This document shows, in pieces, positions 19,757 to 29,892 of a stretch of 64,000 bases of DNA. How positions within the stretch are numbered: the stretch's first letter is position 1; every line of letters starts with the position of its first letter. The notes under the pieces were generated by a model. That model was not told the origin of the DNA. It saw only the letters and a list, made by a program, of their open reading frames with translations, and did not search any database. Origin of the DNA: Desulfonatronum thiodismutans (GTDB lineage: Bacteria; Desulfobacterota; Desulfovibrionia; Desulfovibrionales; Desulfonatronaceae); NCBI RefSeq assembly GCF_000717475.1, contig NZ_JPIK01000020.1, positions 124,001 through 188,000 of the forward strand. The letters run 5' to 3'. Made by a program: the position numbers and the translations under genes.

Positions 19757-20515
19757 TCAGGCCAGTCCTTGTTCCCGAAGGAGTATGCAAACCCTGGGGA
19801 TGTCCTCGGGCCGGTCCACGCCGTGGGTGCAATGCTCCGTGCGCAAGACACGGATGGGAATGCCGGCTTCCAGAAGCCGGAGCTGTTCCAGTTTTTCAAT
19901 CTGTTCCAGCTTGCCGGGGCCGAGGCCGACGAAGGCGCGCAAGGTGCGCATCCGGAAGGCGTACAGTCCGATATGCCCCAGAAAGTCGCCGGCGCCTTCC
20001 CTGGGGTAAGGGATCAGCGCACGGGAAAAGTAAAGGGCCAGGCCTTGGGCGTCGGTGACGACCTTGACCACGTCGGGACTCTGGGCCTCCTCGGCGGAAA
20101 GCGGTCTGGCCAGCGTGCTCACCTGGACGGCCGGGTCGTCGAAGGGGCTGAGCAGCTCGGTCAGCAGTTCCGGGCGCAAGGCCGGCTCGTCGCCCTGGAT
20201 GTTGACCACCACGTCGTCCGCGTCGACTCCCAGTCGTTCAGCGGCCTCCAGGACCCGGTCAGTGCCGCAGGGGTGGTCGTCGCGGGTCATGGTCGCCGGG
20301 ATGTCCAGCTTTCGGGCCGCTTCCAGAATTCGTTGGTCGTCCGTGGCCAGGGTCACGCCGCACAGATCCGGACAGGCCCTGGCCCGCTGGTACACGTGCC
20401 AGATCATGGGCTTGCCCAGGATGTCGGCCAGGGGCTTGCCCGGAAAGCGGGTGGAAGCGAAGCGGGCCGGGATGATTCCGTGGCACCTCGGTCGATCGCG
20501 GCAAACAGCGCTCAT
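19757..20515 (-). CDS. kdsB: 3-deoxy-manno-octulosonate cytidylyltransferase
   Basis: KdsB activates Kdo as CMP-Kdo for lipid A inner-core assembly. The 252-residue protein has [20 protein letters not shown] near the N-terminus (CTP-binding loop), [15 protein letters not shown] and [15 protein letters not shown]. The start overlaps the homoserine dehydrogenase stop by 4 bp. Its presence shows an LPS-bearing Gram-negative cell. An N-terminal [12 protein letters not shown] lead of 12 residues is slightly long; an internal start is possible but none is better supported. Confidence 0.94.
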   Translation of the reverse strand: MSAVCRDRPRCHGIIPARFASTRFPGKPLADILGKPMIWHVYQRARACPDLCGVTLATDDQRILEAARKLDIPATMTRDDHPCGTDRVLEAAERLGVDADDVVVNIQGDEPALRPELLTELLSPFDDPAVQVSTLARPLSAEEAQSPDVVKVVTDAQGLALYFSRALIPYPREGAGDFLGHIGLYAFRMRTLRAFVGLGPGKLEQIEKLEQLRLLEAGIPIRVLRTEHCTHGVDRPEDIPRVCILLREQGLA

Positions 20516-21816
20516 GCCGGGGAGGGGAGGATCCTGTGATGCACCGTGGGGGCGGTGATGAAGCTTTGCCCGTCAATTTCCCCGACGGCCGCCTGGACGT
20601 CCTGAGCCAGGGCTTTGTGGGTCACGATGACCACCGGCACGCAGCTCCCGGTCGGTGACCCCTTCTGGACCACCTGAGCGATGCTGATGTTGCGTTGCCC
20701 CAGCATTCCGGCAATGCTGGCCAGCACTCCGGGGCGGTCCTGGACGGAAAAGCGGAAATAATGCCGGGAACGGACCAGTGCGGGGGGCAGTATGCGGGCC
20801 GGGGGCAGGGTGGCGTTCTGGAAGCCCGTATTGTCCGGGGCTCGTCCGTTGCGAACCAGGCTCATGATGTCCGCGAGCACGGCGCTGCCCGTGGGCAGGT
20901 CTCCGGCGCCCTGGCCGTAGAGCATGATCGGCCCCACCGCGTCGCCGTCCAGGAGGATGGCGTTGAACGGGCCGTCCACCTTGCCCAGGATGGCTTCCCG
21001 CCGGACCAGGGCCGTGAACACCCCGGCGTCCAGCAGGCCGTCGGTCTCCCGGACCTGGGCGATGAGCTTGATCCGGTAGCCGAACTCCTCGGCAAAGGCG
21101 ATGTCCTGAGGGTCCACGTGGGTGATGCCCGTGACCGGCAGGCTGGACAGGGGATAGTCCTGACCGTGGGCCAGCCGGATCAGCAGAATCAGTTTGTGGG
21201 CCGCGTCCAGGCCCTCGATGTCCAGAGTGGGATCGGCCTCGGCGTAGCCCTTGACCTGGGCCTGGCGCAGGGCGGTCTGGAAGTCCAGCCCCCGTGAGGT
21301 CATTTCCGAAAGGATGAAATTGGCCGTGCCGTTGAGGATGCCGGTGAGCACCTTGATCCGGTTGCAGGCCAGCCCCTCCTTGAGCGTCTGGACGATGGGA
21401 ATGCCCCCGGCGATGCTGGCCTCAAAGCCCAGGCCCACGCCCTTTTCCGCGGCCAGGGCGAAAAGCTCGTTGCCCCGTTCGGCCAGCAGGGCCTTGTTGG
21501 CCGTGACCACGTGGCGGCCCGAGCGCAAGGATTTGGTAATCAGCTCGTAGGCCGTGTCCTTGCCGCCCATCAGCTCCACGATGACGTCCAGTTCCGGGTC
21601 TTCGAGCAAATCCTGGATGTCGGCGGTCAGCCGGATGGGCATGTCCTCAGGAACGTCCCGGGCCTTGGAGGGGTCGCGGACCAGGGCGGTCTTGATCGTC
21701 ACGCGTCGGCCCAGCCGCCGCTCGATCCAATCCGCGTTGGAAACAAGGATCTTGGCCAGTCCCGTGCCCACGGTGCCAAGTCCGGCCAGTCCCAGACGGA
21801 TCAGCTCTCCGGACAT
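20512..21816 (-). CDS. hom: Homoserine dehydrogenase
   Basis: Hom reduces aspartate semialdehyde to homoserine in threonine/methionine synthesis. The 434-residue protein has the NAD(P) fold [29 protein letters not shown], the catalytic stretch [14 protein letters not shown] and [15 protein letters not shown], and a C-terminal ACT domain (about 350-430: [20 protein letters not shown]), which would allow threonine feedback. It overlaps the aminotransferase stop by 16 bp and kdsB by 4 bp, so the cluster is translationally coupled. Confidence 0.96.
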   Translation of the reverse strand: MSGELIRLGLAGLGTVGTGLAKILVSNADWIERRLGRRVTIKTALVRDPSKARDVPEDMPIRLTADIQDLLEDPELDVIVELMGGKDTAYELITKSLRSGRHVVTANKALLAERGNELFALAAEKGVGLGFEASIAGGIPIVQTLKEGLACNRIKVLTGILNGTANFILSEMTSRGLDFQTALRQAQVKGYAEADPTLDIEGLDAAHKLILLIRLAHGQDYPLSSLPVTGITHVDPQDIAFAEEFGYRIKLIAQVRETDGLLDAGVFTALVRREAILGKVDGPFNAILLDGDAVGPIMLYGQGAGDLPTGSAVLADIMSLVRNGRAPDNTGFQNATLPPARILPPALVRSRHYFRFSVQDRPGVLASIAGMLGQRNISIAQVVQKGSPTGSCVPVVIVTHKALAQDVQAAVGEIDGQSFITAPTVHHRILPSPA

Positions 21817-22991
21817 GATTCCCCCGAAATGACCTTGCGCAACCCGCGGATTGCCTGGTTAATGCGGTGGCGGTTCTCCACCAGGGCGAAGCGGACGTGG
21901 TCGTCGCCGTAGTTGCCGAAGCCGAGGCCCGGGGACACGGCCACCTTGCCTTCCCGCAGGAGCAGCTTGGAAAACTCCACCGAACCCATGCTTCGAAATT
22001 CTTCGGGAATCTGGGCCCAGACGAACATCGTGCCCTTGGGCGAGGGAACGTCCCAGCCGACGCGGTGCAGGCCCTCGATCAACGCGTCCCGGCGGTCCTT
22101 GTAGACGTCCACGATTTCCTGGACGCAGTCCTGGGGGCCGTTCAGGGCGATGATCGCCGCGATCTGAACGGGCTGGAACATGCCGTAGTCCAGATAGCTC
22201 TTGATCCGGGTCAGGGCCTGGACCATGTCCCGGTTGCCCACGCAGAACCCAACCCGCCAACCGGCCATGGAATAGCTCTTGGAAAGGGAGAAGAACTCCA
22301 CGCCCACGTCCTTGGCGCCTTTGGCCTGCAAAAAGCTGGGGGCCTGATAGCCGTCGAAGGTCAGGTCCGCGTAGGCCAGGTCGTGGATCACGTACATCTT
22401 GTGTTCCTTGGCAAAGTCCACGATCTTCTCGAAAAAGGCCAGGTCCACGCACTGGGTGGTGGGGTTGTGCGGGTAGGAGATGATCAGCACCTTGGGCTGG
22501 GGCCAGGTCTGGCGGGTGGCCACCATCAGGTCCTCGAAAAAGTCCCGATCCCGACCGATGGGGATGCGCCGGACGTCAGCGCCGGCGATGATCGCCGAGT
22601 AGGGATGGATGGGATAGGTCGGGTCCTGGGCAAAGACCACGTCGCCGGGGCTGAGCATGACCATGGCCAAATGGGCCAGGCCTTCCTTGGCACCCAGAGT
22701 GACCACGGACTCCTGGTCCGGGTTCAGCTCCACCCCGAACCGCCGCCAGTACCAGTCGCAGATGGCCAGGCGCAGCTTGGGAATGCCCTTGGAGGCGGAG
22801 TAGCGATGGTTCGTGGCCTTGTGCGCGGCCTCGCAGAGCTTGTCCACGATGTGCTTGGGCGTGGCCAGATCCGGATTGCCCATGCCGAGATCAATGATGT
22901 CCTCCCCTTGATGACGCATCCGGGCCTTGAGTTCGTTGACCACGGCGAAAACATAGGGGGGCAGTCTGTGTACGCGAGGAAATTGTTCCAT
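21801..22991 (-). CDS. PLP-dependent class I/II aminotransferase (AlaC-like)
   Basis: The 396-residue enzyme is a fold-type I aminotransferase: [13 protein letters not shown] near the N-terminus, SYPHNPTTQ at the ring-stacking region, [12 protein letters not shown] and the PLP-lysine motif [15 protein letters not shown]. Overall wording of motifs is closest to alanine/2-aminobutyrate-type AlaC enzymes; substrate is not certain and an aspartate or diaminopimelate role is possible given the neighbouring hom. First gene of the aminotransferase-hom-kdsB-carA-TPR unit. Confidence 0.88.
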   Translation of the reverse strand: MEQFPRVHRLPPYVFAVVNELKARMRHQGEDIIDLGMGNPDLATPKHIVDKLCEAAHKATNHRYSASKGIPKLRLAICDWYWRRFGVELNPDQESVVTLGAKEGLAHLAMVMLSPGDVVFAQDPTYPIHPYSAIIAGADVRRIPIGRDRDFFEDLMVATRQTWPQPKVLIISYPHNPTTQCVDLAFFEKIVDFAKEHKMYVIHDLAYADLTFDGYQAPSFLQAKGAKDVGVEFFSLSKSYSMAGWRVGFCVGNRDMVQALTRIKSYLDYGMFQPVQIAAIIALNGPQDCVQEIVDVYKDRRDALIEGLHRVGWDVPSPKGTMFVWAQIPEEFRSMGSVEFSKLLLREGKVAVSPGLGFGNYGDDHVRFALVENRHRINQAIRGLRKVISGESCPES

Positions 22992-23119
22992 GAAGGGCCT
23001 GCCGTTGAGGTAAGATGTCCAGAAAAAACCGGTCGTGGAATGTATCCGGGGGGCATCATTCTGTCAAAGGCGGGCGATTCTTTCGACCTCTCGGGCCGAA
23101 CATGCGGGTTCGCCGCTAC

Positions 23120-23148
23120 TTGACCCGAACCGAAGATTTGGATAAGTA
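23120..23148 (+). promoter_or_regulatory. Promoter of tRNA-Ser
   Basis: TTGACC (23120-23125) and TAAGTA (23143-23148) at 17-bp spacing end 13 bp before the mature tRNA 5' end, as expected for a stable-RNA promoter. Confidence 0.65.
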
Positions 23149-23161
23149 TTTCTCCCTTTGG

Positions 23162-23256
23162 GGAGAGGTGGCCGAGGCGGACGAAGGCGCTCGCCTGCTA
23201 AGCGAGTATAGGGGCTAAAACTTCTATCGAGGGTTCGAATCCCTCCCTCTCCGCCA
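23162..23256 (+). tRNA. tRNA-Ser (anticodon GCT)
   Basis: The acceptor arms GGAGAGG (23162-23168) and CCTCTCC (23246-23252) pair perfectly, followed by G and an encoded CCA. The anticodon stem CTCGC/GCGAG encloses CTGCTAA with anticodon GCT. A long variable arm lies before the T arm GAGGGTTCGAATCCCTC, as required of a serine tRNA. It reads AGC/AGU codons. No integrase or duplicated 3' end is seen nearby, so no sign that it is used as an attachment site here. Confidence 0.95.
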
Positions 23257-23281
23257 ACGCATTGTTCGGCATAGTTCAGTA

Positions 23282-23326
23282 AAAGCCGTTTAAGCTGGCA
23301 AAAACTGGCTTGAACGGCTTTTTTTG
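23282..23326 (+). terminator. Terminator of tRNA-Ser
   Basis: AAGCCGTTTAAGC and GCTTGAACGGCTT form an imperfect 13-bp stem about 26 bp after the tRNA, followed by seven T residues. Confidence 0.85.
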
Positions 23327-23518
23327 TTCGTTTTCGACCGTTGCCTTTCGCACCGTCAGGTTTCAAGGCTGGTGCAACACAATTAAATGCCCGCCGCGCT
23401 GAATCACTTCATTCAGAATAAACATTATCGCATTCTTTTCCCAAGTTTTTCTTCCTCGTTTTTCCGCCGCAACTGACGAGATTCTTCTTCGATTCCGGAC
23501 GGCTTTGCCGCTCCAAGC

Positions 23519-26500
23519 TCACGACTTCGCGAACCGCACCCTGAAGAACGCGGCGTAGAGCACCGGGCAGAGGACCAGGGTGAACAGGGAGGAGAAGGCC
23601 AGGCCGAAGATCAGGACGTTGGCCATGGGCCGCCACATGTCGCCTCCGAGCACGGCCAGGGGAACAAGGCCCATGATCGTGGTGGCCGCGGTCAGGAAGA
23701 TGGCCCGCAGCCGTTCCAGGACGGCATCCACCACAAGTTCTTGCGGCTGTTTGCCTTCTGCCTGTTCGATCTCCATCCGGTCCAGGATCAGGATGGCGTT
23801 GTTCACGATGATCCCCACCAGACTGATCATGCCCAGCATGGCCATGAACCCGAAGGGCTCCCGGGTCAGCAGCAGTCCGGCGCTGATCCCGACCATCATC
23901 GGCGGGATGGTCAGCATGATGATCAGGAAGCGGCGGATGGAATTGAACTGCACGATGAGCACCAGGGCCAGCAGGCCCATGGCCAGGGGCACCCCGGCCA
24001 TAACCGATGCGTTGGCCTCGGTGCTTTCCTCCACCTCTCCCCCGTACTCCACGAAATAGTGATCCGGCCATTCGGGCCCCTGGGCGATCCGGTCCACCTC
24101 GGCCTGGACCTCGGTCAGGACGTCCGCGGCGTAGCGCCCGGAGATTTCCACCTTTACGGTCATGGTCCGGGTCTGATCCCGGCGGCGAATGTCGCTGGGC
24201 TGCCAGACCAGCCGGGTGTCGGCCAACTGGAGCAGGGGCACGCCGCGGATCTGGGCATTGTCGGCGCTAAAACCATAGACGTTGAGCCCTTCGATGTTGC
24301 CCAGATCTTCCCGAAAGCTTTCCTGAGCCCGGAGCACTATCGGCACCAAGTTGTCGCCTTCCCTGTACTGGGTGGCCGTGAGGCCGGAAATCTGGGTTTG
24401 CAGGGACAGGGCGATGTCCCGGGTACTTAGTCCGGTGCGCTTGGCCTGTTCCTGGTTCACGTCCACGACCAGTTTCTTGGTCCATTCGCCCCAGTCGTCG
24501 TAGATGGAGGTGATGCCCTCAATGGGGGCGATGGCCAGGACGATATTGTCCCGCAGCCGGTACAGGGCGTCGATTTCCGGGCCGGAGACGCGGATCTGGA
24601 TCGGCGCGCCCACGGGCGGGCCGAGTTCCAGGCGGCTCACCGTATGCCGGGCGTCAGGGAAGTGGTCGTCCAGATAGCCCCGGGTGGACCGGATCAGCGG
24701 GGCGACGTCCTCCAGGCTTTTGGTGTTCACGATGACGAAGGCGTAGTTGGGATTGGTCTGCTCCGGATTCAGGGAGAGGTACCAGCGCGGTCCGCCGGAA
24801 CCGATGAACGCGCCCAGGGAATCCACGCCGGGTTGATCGAGCAGGTGGGCTTCCAGTTCGGCCAGCCGATCCGCGGTGGAGCGGATATCCGTGCCAAAGG
24901 GCTGCCAGAAGTCGAGGGTGAACATTTCCCGGTCATTGGGCGGGAAGAAGATGGTCGGCACCTGGCGGAAGGCCGCGGTCCCGCCGATGGTCAGCAGCAG
25001 AGCGAAGGCCAGAAAAAGCGTGCGGCGGCGCAGGCAGAACAGCAGCAGAGCCCGAAATCCTCGGTACCAGAAGCCGGAAAAGGGTTCGCGTCCGTTTTGC
25101 CCTTCCCTTCTACGCGGCTTCTGGAAGTAGTAACTGAGCAGGGGAACCATGGTCAGGGAGTAGATCCAGGACAAGAGCAGGGTCAGGCTGACCACGATGA
25201 ACAGGGACATGGTGTATTCCCCGGTCTCGGACTTGGCCATGGGAATGGGCATGAAGGCGAAGATCGTGGTCAGGGAGGAGGTCAGCAGGGGAAACCAGAG
25301 CTCGCGCACCGAGCGCACGGCCGCATCCCGGCGGTCCTCGCCCCGGTTCAGGCGGACCAGAATGTTCTCGCTGACCACCACGCCATTGGCCACCAGCAGG
25401 CCCAGGGCGATGATGAACGAGGCAATGGAGACCCGCTGCAGGTCCACGCCGAACAGGGGCATCAGGGCGATGCAGGTCAAAATGGACATGGGGATGATCA
25501 GCCCGGCCACGATGCCGGTGCGCAAGCCCGTGAACACGAACATGGCCGCGACCACGAAGACGAAGGCCAGAAACAGGTTGACCATGAAGTCGTCGATGGC
25601 CGTGCGCACGAAGTCCGGCTGGAAAAGCAGGATGTCCAGTTCCAGGCCCATGGGCAGGTTGGCCCGCAGTTCGGTCAGCCGTTCCTGGACCCGGTCGCCC
25701 AGGTCCGTGATCTTGCCGCCCTGGGCCATGCTTACGGCCAGGATCAGGGTGCGCTGCCCGTTGAACCGGGCCATGGGGTCGGGCGGGTCCACGTAGTCAC
25801 GGGATATGGCGGCGAAGTCCCGCAGGGCGATGGCGTCGGTCCGGCCCGGCAGGCGGAAGGTGGCATTGGCCAGATCGTCCAGGGAAGTGAATTCGCCGGA
25901 GGGCTCGATGACGATCCGCTCGGCGCCGGCAAGGGCCACGCCGCTGGGCTGGATGGTGTTCTGGGTCTGAAGCAGGTGGACCACATGGGCCGGGCTGAAT
26001 CCGAACTCGGCCAGTCGGGCATTGGAAAAATCCACATAAATGCGTTCTTCCTGGACGCCATGCAGGGACACCTTGCCCACGTCCTCCAAGCGCAGGAGCT
26101 GGTCCCGGACCTGGTCCGCGGTATCCTTCATCTCCCGGTAGGTGTAGCCGTCTCCGGTCAGGGCGATGAGAATGCCGAACACGTCGCCGAACTCGTCGTC
26201 AACCATGGAGGGCAGGACGCCGTCGGGCAGGTCCGGGGCCGCGTCGGCCACCTTGTTGCGCAGGTTCTGCCAGATCGGACCCAGATCCTTGAACCGCTGC
26301 TGGATGTTCACCTCAATGATGGACAGGCCGGACATGGACTGGGAGGTAATGTAGTCCACCTCCGCGATTTCCCGGATGCGTTCCTCCAGCTTGTCCGTGA
26401 CCAATTCCTCCACGCGCTGGGGGGAAGCGCCGGGAAAGGGGGTGATCACCAGGGCGACGCGCACGGTGAATTCGGGGTCTTCCAGGCGGGGGATGTTCAG

Positions 26501-26587
26501 ATAGGTGGAGAACCCGAGAAAAGCCAACAGGAGGAAGACGACGAGGGAAGTCCGGTTGTTCTGGATGCACCAGGAGGCGATGTTCAT
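23519..26587 (-). CDS. RND efflux transporter, inner-membrane pump
   Basis: A 1022-residue AcrB/MexF-superfamily proton-driven pump. It has the usual duplicated layout: a first membrane helix (about 10-30), porter domain, six helices near 335-495 with NGVVVSENILVRLNRGEDRRDA, a helix near 520, second porter domain, and a C-terminal helix bundle (about 860-1015) with GIIVNNAILILDRMEIE. The co-encoded adaptor lies 28 bp upstream. No outer-membrane channel gene is adjacent, so it probably borrows a TolC-like protein. Substrate cannot be told; the divergent, shorter porter loops resemble hydrophobe/amphiphile pumps rather than metal pumps. Confidence 0.93.
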   Translation of the reverse strand: MNIASWCIQNNRTSLVVFLLLAFLGFSTYLNIPRLEDPEFTVRVALVITPFPGASPQRVEELVTDKLEERIREIAEVDYITSQSMSGLSIIEVNIQQRFKDLGPIWQNLRNKVADAAPDLPDGVLPSMVDDEFGDVFGILIALTGDGYTYREMKDTADQVRDQLLRLEDVGKVSLHGVQEERIYVDFSNARLAEFGFSPAHVVHLLQTQNTIQPSGVALAGAERIVIEPSGEFTSLDDLANATFRLPGRTDAIALRDFAAISRDYVDPPDPMARFNGQRTLILAVSMAQGGKITDLGDRVQERLTELRANLPMGLELDILLFQPDFVRTAIDDFMVNLFLAFVFVVAAMFVFTGLRTGIVAGLIIPMSILTCIALMPLFGVDLQRVSIASFIIALGLLVANGVVVSENILVRLNRGEDRRDAAVRSVRELWFPLLTSSLTTIFAFMPIPMAKSETGEYTMSLFIVVSLTLLLSWIYSLTMVPLLSYYFQKPRRREGQNGREPFSGFWYRGFRALLLFCLRRRTLFLAFALLLTIGGTAAFRQVPTIFFPPNDREMFTLDFWQPFGTDIRSTADRLAELEAHLLDQPGVDSLGAFIGSGGPRWYLSLNPEQTNPNYAFVIVNTKSLEDVAPLIRSTRGYLDDHFPDARHTVSRLELGPPVGAPIQIRVSGPEIDALYRLRDNIVLAIAPIEGITSIYDDWGEWTKKLVVDVNQEQAKRTGLSTRDIALSLQTQISGLTATQYREGDNLVPIVLRAQESFREDLGNIEGLNVYGFSADNAQIRGVPLLQLADTRLVWQPSDIRRRDQTRTMTVKVEISGRYAADVLTEVQAEVDRIAQGPEWPDHYFVEYGGEVEESTEANASVMAGVPLAMGLLALVLIVQFNSIRRFLIIMLTIPPMMVGISAGLLLTREPFGFMAMLGMISLVGIIVNNAILILDRMEIEQAEGKQPQELVVDAVLERLRAIFLTAATTIMGLVPLAVLGGDMWRPMANVLIFGLAFSSLFTLVLCPVLYAAFFRVRFAKS

Positions 26588-26615
26588 GAGGAGGTCAAGG
26601 GACAGAGGTCAGAAT

Positions 26616-27713
26616 TCAGGATGCGTCTTGGGGGAGGCGGACTTTTTGGCCTTGTTCCAGGCGGTGGACGCCGCGGATGACGACGGTTTCGCCGCCAAGC
26701 AGGCCGTCCAGGATTTGCAATCCGCCCGGGAGCAGGCGGCCCGCGATGACGTGTTGGCGGTGGACGGTGCCGGAATTGGTGCCGGTTTCGGTATTCACCA
26801 GCCAGACGGCCTGTTCCCCGGAAGGCAGGCCGAAGACCGCTTCCACGGGAACCACGGTGAAAGGCCGGGAGTTTGCGTGGGAAAAGGTGAACCGGGCCAT
26901 GCCGATCATGCCGGGACGAACTTGCGACGCGGGCTCGGCCAGGCGCAGCTTGACCGGAAAGGTGCTCACCGGCCCGGGGGTGATTCCGACCTCGCTGACC
27001 GTGGCGGCGAAGGGCCGGTCTGGAAGCACGTCAAAGATCACCTGGGCCGGGTCGCCCAGTTGAACCTGGTGGATAAGCTGATCCGGCAGGCCGACCTCGA
27101 ATTCCAGATCGTCGTCGGTACTGAGTATGACGACGGGCTGTCCGGTTTGGACGGTCTGATAATTCTCCACCGGCACTTCGGAGATGGTCCCGGCCATGGG
27201 CGCGGTCAGTCTGGTGTAGGAGAGCTGCTGGCGGACCAGTTCCAGGCTTTTGCCCACCGCGGCCAGTTGGGCCTGGGACGTCTCGAATCCGGCCCGGGCC
27301 TGGTCCAGCTCGCTCTTGCTGACGCTGTCCGCGTCATACAACGCCTGGAACCGCTCGTAATCCGCCTTGGCCCTGGTGAAGGTCGCCCTGGCATGCTCAG
27401 CCTGGGCCTCCAGTTCCATGACCTGCAGCTCAAAATCCGTGGGATCCAATCGGGCGATCAGCTCCCCAGGGCGGACCCGCTGGCCCATCTGGACGGGGAG
27501 TTCCTGAAGCACGCCGGAGACCCGAAAGCTAAGCGCCATGTCCCGGGAGGCGCGGGCAATGCCGGAAAAGCTTCGCACGACTTGGCTCTGGGGGGGCTCC
27601 ACGACCATGGTCTTCACCGGCCGCGGTCCCGGCGCGTACACCGGCTCGGTCTCGGCGCACCCGGTGAAGAGGAGCAGGGCGCAAATCAAGAGTGTCGGGC
27701 GTATGGCATGCAA
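26616..27713 (-). CDS. RND efflux periplasmic adaptor (MFP) lipoprotein
   Basis: A 365-residue membrane-fusion protein linking the inner pump to an outer channel. The N-terminus is a lipoprotein signal with lipobox FTGC (Cys 19). A barrel-sandwich/lipoyl half (VLQELPVQMGQRVRPGELIARLD) is followed by a coiled-coil hairpin (about 90-160) and the matching lipoyl half (YTRLTAPMAGTISE), then the beta barrel. It precedes the pump gene in the same unit. Confidence 0.92.
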   Translation of the reverse strand: MHAIRPTLLICALLLFTGCAETEPVYAPGPRPVKTMVVEPPQSQVVRSFSGIARASRDMALSFRVSGVLQELPVQMGQRVRPGELIARLDPTDFELQVMELEAQAEHARATFTRAKADYERFQALYDADSVSKSELDQARAGFETSQAQLAAVGKSLELVRQQLSYTRLTAPMAGTISEVPVENYQTVQTGQPVVILSTDDDLEFEVGLPDQLIHQVQLGDPAQVIFDVLPDRPFAATVSEVGITPGPVSTFPVKLRLAEPASQVRPGMIGMARFTFSHANSRPFTVVPVEAVFGLPSGEQAVWLVNTETGTNSGTVHRQHVIAGRLLPGGLQILDGLLGGETVVIRGVHRLEQGQKVRLPQDAS

Positions 27714-27746
27714 GGTTGTTTCTCCTGCGGGTGGTCGAAAAGGGTT

Positions 27747-28304
27747 CTATAGTTGCGGACGATTGCGTAACCGTTTAGCGACATCATAGGCCAGCCACAA
27801 GGCCAAGACAACCAGGATGATTTTGCCAGTAACTTGGAATCGGGTGACTTCAAGCACGACGTAGGCTTCCATGAGCAGGGCCGGGATTTTACCCAGTGTG
27901 GAGGCCGTGGTGAAGAGAGGCAGGGAGGCTTTGCCCACGGCCGCGCCCAGGGTTGAGACAAAGGCCGGGGCAAAGGGCAGCAGGCGGAGCAGGAAGATCA
28001 GTTGAAAGGCTTCCCGGCCCTGGGCGTTGATCAGGGCCTTGGCCCTGGGGTAGCGATTCAGGGCCGATTGGGCTGAAGACCGAAACCCGGCCCGGTAAAG
28101 CAGGAAGGCCGTTACCGCGCCCAGGGATTCGCCCAGAAAGGAGATGAAGGCGCCCGTCCAGAAGCCGAACAGGGCGATGTTCGCCGCGGTGATGAAGAAC
28201 GTGGGAAAGACGCCGCTGATGGTGGCCAGGACGTTCAGGCCGATGCTGACCAGCGCGGCGTACATGCCGTAGTGGCGCAGCAGCTCGACGAGGGATTCGG
28301 TCAT
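27747..28304 (-). CDS. TVP38/TMEM64 (DedA-superfamily) membrane protein
   Basis: A 185-residue inner-membrane protein with about five hydrophobic segments. FGFWTGAFISFLGESLGAVTAFLLYRAGFR and the LLRLLPFAPAFVSTLGAA stretch are the conserved re-entrant regions of TVP38/SNARE-associated Golgi domain proteins. Relatives have been implicated in lipid scrambling or undecaprenyl-phosphate recycling, but the role of this one is not established. It overlaps the AI-2E-type gene upstream by 4 bp and sits 33 bp before the MFP gene. Confidence 0.85.
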   Translation of the reverse strand: MTESLVELLRHYGMYAALVSIGLNVLATISGVFPTFFITAANIALFGFWTGAFISFLGESLGAVTAFLLYRAGFRSSAQSALNRYPRAKALINAQGREAFQLIFLLRLLPFAPAFVSTLGAAVGKASLPLFTTASTLGKIPALLMEAYVVLEVTRFQVTGKIILVVLALWLAYDVAKRLRNRPQL

Positions 28305-29485
28305 GACGCGGATTCGGCCTCAGGGAGCGACTGGTTCCGGTCCGTCGCGACGGCGAGGTATTTTTTGCGCACCAGTCGCCAGACCACCACGAAAAAGGCT
28401 GTCAGCGGGATGGCCAGGATCATGCCCAGGATGCCGCCAAGAGCCTTGCCCCAGAAAAAGATGGCGATGATGATCACCAGCGGGTGTAACCCGGTGCCTC
28501 GAGACATGATCCGCGGGGTGAGCAGGTAGCTTTCCAAGAGCTGGACCGCGACGAAGACCGCCAGGACCAGGGCCAGGAGGAAAAAACCGCCGTCCTGTTG
28601 CAGGTAGGCCAAAGGCAGGACCGTGATCAGCCCCAGGAGGCTGCCCAGGTACGGAATGATGTTCAGCAGGCCGATGACGATGCCCAGCAGAGTCCCGAAT
28701 TTCAGGCCGGCCAGGGTAAAACCAATGGCCATGAGCACGCCCATGATCAGCCCGATCAGGATTTGGCCCCGAAAAAAGGCGACCATGATCCGGGCGAACT
28801 CGCCGGTCAGAAACGTGATGTCCTCCCGCAGCCAGGGTGAGATGAAGGACAGTTGTTCATCCAGAGCGCGCAACGGATCCTTGTCCGTGAGCAGGAAGAA
28901 GAACAGATAGACCGGGATGATCGCCGTTCCGGCCACCAGGGTGAAGGTGCGGCCCAGGAATTCTCCCATGGTGTTCAGGGCGGGCAGGGAGGTCTGGATG
29001 ATTTTTTGCAGGTGCTCTGTCCAGGATTGCAGGTGTTCGCGGAGGACTTCCGGATTCAGGGACTCCTCGGCCCAGGTCGCGGCGTCCGGGAACAGGCGGG
29101 CGATCAACCGGGAGAGCTGTTCGGCGAGGACCGGGAGGTGTTCGATCAATGAACGGACCTGGGAGAGAATTTCCGGCAGGATCAAGGCCCCCAGCAGAGC
29201 CAGGGTCAGCAGGACGATGCCGTAGAGCAGGATTATTGTCGTGACCCGTCCGATATGCAGGATCCGCTGGAACCAGTGGACCAGTGGTTTGAGCAGCAGG
29301 GCCAGGATGCCGGCCACGGCCAGGGGCCAGAGTACGTTGGAAAAGTAGACCACCAGGCCTTGGAGCAGGAGGAAGACGCCGAAGAAAAACGCGCCGATCA
29401 GGTTCAGCGCCAGGAGCACCAGGGCCACGCTGATCAGTCGACGTTGCAGGGGCGTCAAATAGTCGGAGATATCGGGGCGAGACAT
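28301..29485 (-). CDS. AI-2E-family transporter (PerM-like permease)
   Basis: A 394-residue membrane protein with roughly eight hydrophobic segments and a large soluble loop (about 100-210) in the N-terminal half. GLLNIIPYLGSLLGLI and PRIMSRGTGLHPLVIIIAIFFWGKALGGILGMILAIPLTA are the C-terminal family signature. Members have been linked to export of autoinducer-2, peptides or ions; no substrate can be assigned here. First gene of a four-gene minus-strand unit ending with the RND pump. Confidence 0.88.
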   Translation of the reverse strand: MSRPDISDYLTPLQRRLISVALVLLALNLIGAFFFGVFLLLQGLVVYFSNVLWPLAVAGILALLLKPLVHWFQRILHIGRVTTIILLYGIVLLTLALLGALILPEILSQVRSLIEHLPVLAEQLSRLIARLFPDAATWAEESLNPEVLREHLQSWTEHLQKIIQTSLPALNTMGEFLGRTFTLVAGTAIIPVYLFFFLLTDKDPLRALDEQLSFISPWLREDITFLTGEFARIMVAFFRGQILIGLIMGVLMAIGFTLAGLKFGTLLGIVIGLLNIIPYLGSLLGLITVLPLAYLQQDGGFFLLALVLAVFVAVQLLESYLLTPRIMSRGTGLHPLVIIIAIFFWGKALGGILGMILAIPLTAFFVVVWRLVRKKYLAVATDRNQSLPEAESAS

Positions 29486-29497
29486 GTTCGAACCAAC

Positions 29498-29529
29498 AAA
29501 AAAGGCCGCTGAGCAAAGCGGCCTTTTTT
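29498..29529. terminator. Bidirectional terminator after csp
   Basis: GGCCGCT (29504-29510) pairs with AGCGGCC (29517-29523), flanked by A6 on one side and T6 on the other, so it can end transcription in either direction. It lies between the csp stop and the AI-2E-type gene start, both on the minus strand. Confidence 0.88.
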
Positions 29530-29547
29530 GCTATATGTTGCGTGAAT

Positions 29548-29757
29548 TTAGTCGAGTTCCTGGACGTTCGAGGCTTGCAGGCCCTTGTCGCCGTCGACGA
29601 TCTCGAAGGAAACCCTGGCTCCCTCCCGCAGCGTCTTGAACCCGCCGCCTTCAATGGCCGAGAAATGAACGAAGACGTCCTTGCCGTCTTCCTGACCATC
29701 CGGAGTGATGAAACCGTAGCCTTTCTGCTTGCTGAACCACTTTACAACACCTTCCAT
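29548..29757 (-). CDS. Cold-shock domain protein
   Basis: A 69-residue single OB-fold nucleic-acid-binding protein with RNP1 KGYGFI and RNP2 VFVHF motifs (about residues 12-33). Such proteins act as RNA chaperones. AAGGAGGT lies 7 bp before the ATG. A minus-strand promoter candidate TTGACC-N17-TATCCG (29871-29843) would give a leader of about 80 nt, in keeping with the long 5' UTRs of this family. Confidence 0.95.
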   Translation of the reverse strand: MEGVVKWFSKQKGYGFITPDGQEDGKDVFVHFSAIEGGGFKTLREGARVSFEIVDGDKGLQASNVQELD

Positions 29758-29842
29758 AAAAAAAAGACCTCCTTAAAGAAATACAGAGAGTTGGCCTTAG
29801 GACTGGCCTGAGCGGCGCGATGCACGCTCTTTCTTTGGTTGG

Positions 29843-29871
29843 CGGATACTCTCGTTTGTCCGACGGGTCAA
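29843..29871 (-). promoter_or_regulatory. Candidate promoter of the cold-shock gene
   Basis: Minus-strand TTGACC (29871-29866) and TATCCG (29848-29843), 17-bp spacing, in the gap between cbiB and the cold-shock gene. Confidence 0.45.
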
Positions 29872-29892
29872 GTGAAAGATGGAACGTATTGC

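Noticed and set aside
18431..20539. 702-codon open frame on the plus strand
   Set aside because: Antisense across TPR, carA and kdsB, all well supported on the other strand.
23162..23518. tRNA-Ser as integration site of a mobile island
   Set aside because: No integrase, no direct repeat of the tRNA 3' end seen downstream; flanking genes look core.
24644..26680. 678-codon open frame on the plus strand
   Set aside because: It lies exactly antisense to the RND pump gene, is His/Gly/Gln-rich in the way of GC-rich shadow frames and has no ribosome site.
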